Shown here in pieces: positions 63,141-64,000 of a stretch of 64,000 nt of DNA; the first letter of the stretch is position 1, and every line of letters begins with the position of its first letter. The DNA is from Campylobacter concisus (GTDB lineage: Bacteria > Campylobacterota > Campylobacteria > Campylobacterales > Campylobacteraceae). The stretch lies in NCBI RefSeq assembly GCF_003048375.1, contig NZ_CP021642.1:248001-312000 (forward strand). The letters are read 5' to 3'. The notes under the pieces are model-generated. The model had not been told where the DNA came from and ran no database searches. It saw only the letters and a program-made list of their open reading frames with translations. A program made the translations under genes and the position numbers.

Positions 63141-64000
63141 CAAATTCTTTTACAATCTAATCTACAAAAGCCTAAAAAATGGCTCATCAAGGGTTATGGT
63201 CATCGTGATCTCGATCTTGCTTGGAGCGTGCGTGTGTGCGGCATTTGTCAATGTCTATCTGGACATCGACTCAAAGGTCTCACGCGAGCTAAAAACTTAT
63301 GGTGCAAATATGATCTTTGCTCCAAAAGATATGGCGACAAGTGATGATATGAGTGAAAAAACCTATAATGAAATGATCGCTAAAGTGCCAAAAGATAAGC
63401 TTCTTGGCGAGAGCGGTTATCTCTTTGCTCAGGCAAATATCGGTCCGACAAACGCCATCGTCATGGGGACAAAATTTAGCAATCTAAAAAAGGTTAAGCC
63501 GTTTTTAGATGTTAGAGATGGAGGGATGATAAATGTCGATTTTGACGATAAAAACGTGCTAATAGGCGTCGATCTTGCTCGTCAAGCTGGCTTTAAAGCA
63601 GGCGATGATATAGAAATTCGTGCCATTGGCTCAAACGAGAGCATAAATGTAAAGATAAAAGGTGTAGTGGCAAGTGGCGATAAAGAGGATGCTCTTTTGA
63701 TCACGTCGCTATCTTTGGCTCAGAAAATTTCAAACAAAGTTGGCAAGATAAACTACGCTGAAGCTGTTGTGCTTGGAAATTTTGACGAGATAACATCGCT
63801 TGCAAAAACTATAAGCAACGATGAAATAGTCGCAAAACCAGTGGCAAAGGTCTCAAAGTCTGAGGGCTATATCTTAGAAAAGATCAAACTTCTAATGGCA
63901 CTTGTCAGCCTTGTCATCTTGCTGATTACTTCAATGTGCGTAAATACAACGCTTAGTGCTATCTTGCTCTCTCGATCACGTGAGATCGCACTTCTTAGAG
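63127..64000 (+). CDS. second ABC transporter permease, 3' end cut by window
   Basis: Frame open from ATG 63127 to the window end, so about 290 N-terminal residues are visible. It has the same plan as the preceding gene: a helix around residues 23-42, a large domain, and, near 263-285, helix sequence ending in SRSREIALLR, the FtsX RREI-type signature. The two permeases probably form a pair; the ATPase should follow beyond the window. Start overlaps the previous gene by 14 bp. Confidence 0.88.
   Translation, partial: MTANSKFFYNLIYKSLKNGSSRVMVIVISILLGACVCAAFVNVYLDIDSKVSRELKTYGANMIFAPKDMATSDDMSEKTYNEMIAKVPKDKLLGESGYLFAQANIGPTNAIVMGTKFSNLKKVKPFLDVRDGGMINVDFDDKNVLIGVDLARQAGFKAGDDIEIRAIGSNESINVKIKGVVASGDKEDALLITSLSLAQKISNKVGKINYAEAVVLGNFDEITSLAKTISNDEIVAKPVAKVSKSEGYILEKIKLLMALVSLVILLITSMCVNTTLSAILLSRSREIALLR

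Noticed and set aside
1-64000. CRISPR arrays, tRNA, rRNA, insertion sequences, homopolymeric phase-variable tracts
   Set aside because: None was recognised on reading; no long poly-G or poly-C tract, no regularly spaced short repeats, no transposase or integrase frame.

Overview
The window looks like a chromosomal segment of a Campylobacter, most likely Campylobacter concisus or a close relative. This is inferred from the AT-rich sequence with very frequent AAATTT, the CadF-type OmpA protein, a diheme cytochrome c1, the cbb3 oxidase cluster and P19/FTR1-type iron uptake. Gene orders also match, from memory, the C. jejuni blocks gidA-petABC, carA-cco-addBA-rplM-rpsI-cadF, selA-selB and FTR1-p19. 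No rRNA, tRNA, CRISPR array, transposase or integrase gene was recognised.

Layout. 1-5 kb: 3' part of mnmG, then the cytochrome bc1 operon petABC. 5.4-6.8 kb: two minus-strand genes (small hypothetical, metallo-beta-lactamase fold hydrolase). 6.8-17.8 kb: a hydrogenase-4/formate-hydrogenlyase operon (hyfABCEFGHIJ, a HycI-type protease, then focA), preceded by a structured leader with a 32-codon ORF and a terminator-like hairpin. 18-27 kb: membrane protein, DUF507, carA, a TauE/SafE-like protein, a two-component pair, ccoNOQP and four small accessory genes. 27-29 kb: a GC-richer insert (nhaA plus a decayed proA start) sitting between two halves of a broken flavin reductase gene. 29-37 kb: addB-addA, rplM-rpsI, cadF, a HAD phosphatase and an orphan 3' fragment of carB. 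37.8-46.4 kb: flavoprotein, MFS transporter, rdgB, a TPR protein, a carboxynorspermidine dehydrogenase-like gene, an intergenic repeat region, a frameshifted Bcr/CflA transporter and rmuC. 46.4-57.6 kb: Met/His-rich membrane protein, then a formate/selenium cluster (TorD-like chaperone, polyferredoxin, selA, selB, DsbC-like protein, small Tat protein, selenocysteine-containing fdhA, fdhB). 57.9-64 kb: an iron-uptake operon (FTR1 permease, P19, DUF2318 protein, two FtsX-type permeases, the last cut by the window end).

How the genes work together. The window is rich in anaerobic and microaerobic energy metabolism. Formate can be taken up or exported by FocA and oxidised by a periplasmic, Tat-exported selenoenzyme (FdhAB), whose selenocysteine machinery (SelA, SelB) and probable chaperones are encoded next door. 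The Hyf complex is a membrane-bound, probably ion-pumping, H2-evolving hydrogenase. Its catalytic arm faces the cytoplasm, while FdhAB carries an export signal, so the two cannot form the classical E. coli complex directly. Cytochrome bc1 and the cbb3 oxidase form the oxygen-respiring branch.

Four broken genes (flavin reductase, proA, carB fragment, MFS) lie between 27 and 45 kb, which marks this stretch as the most rearranged part of the window.
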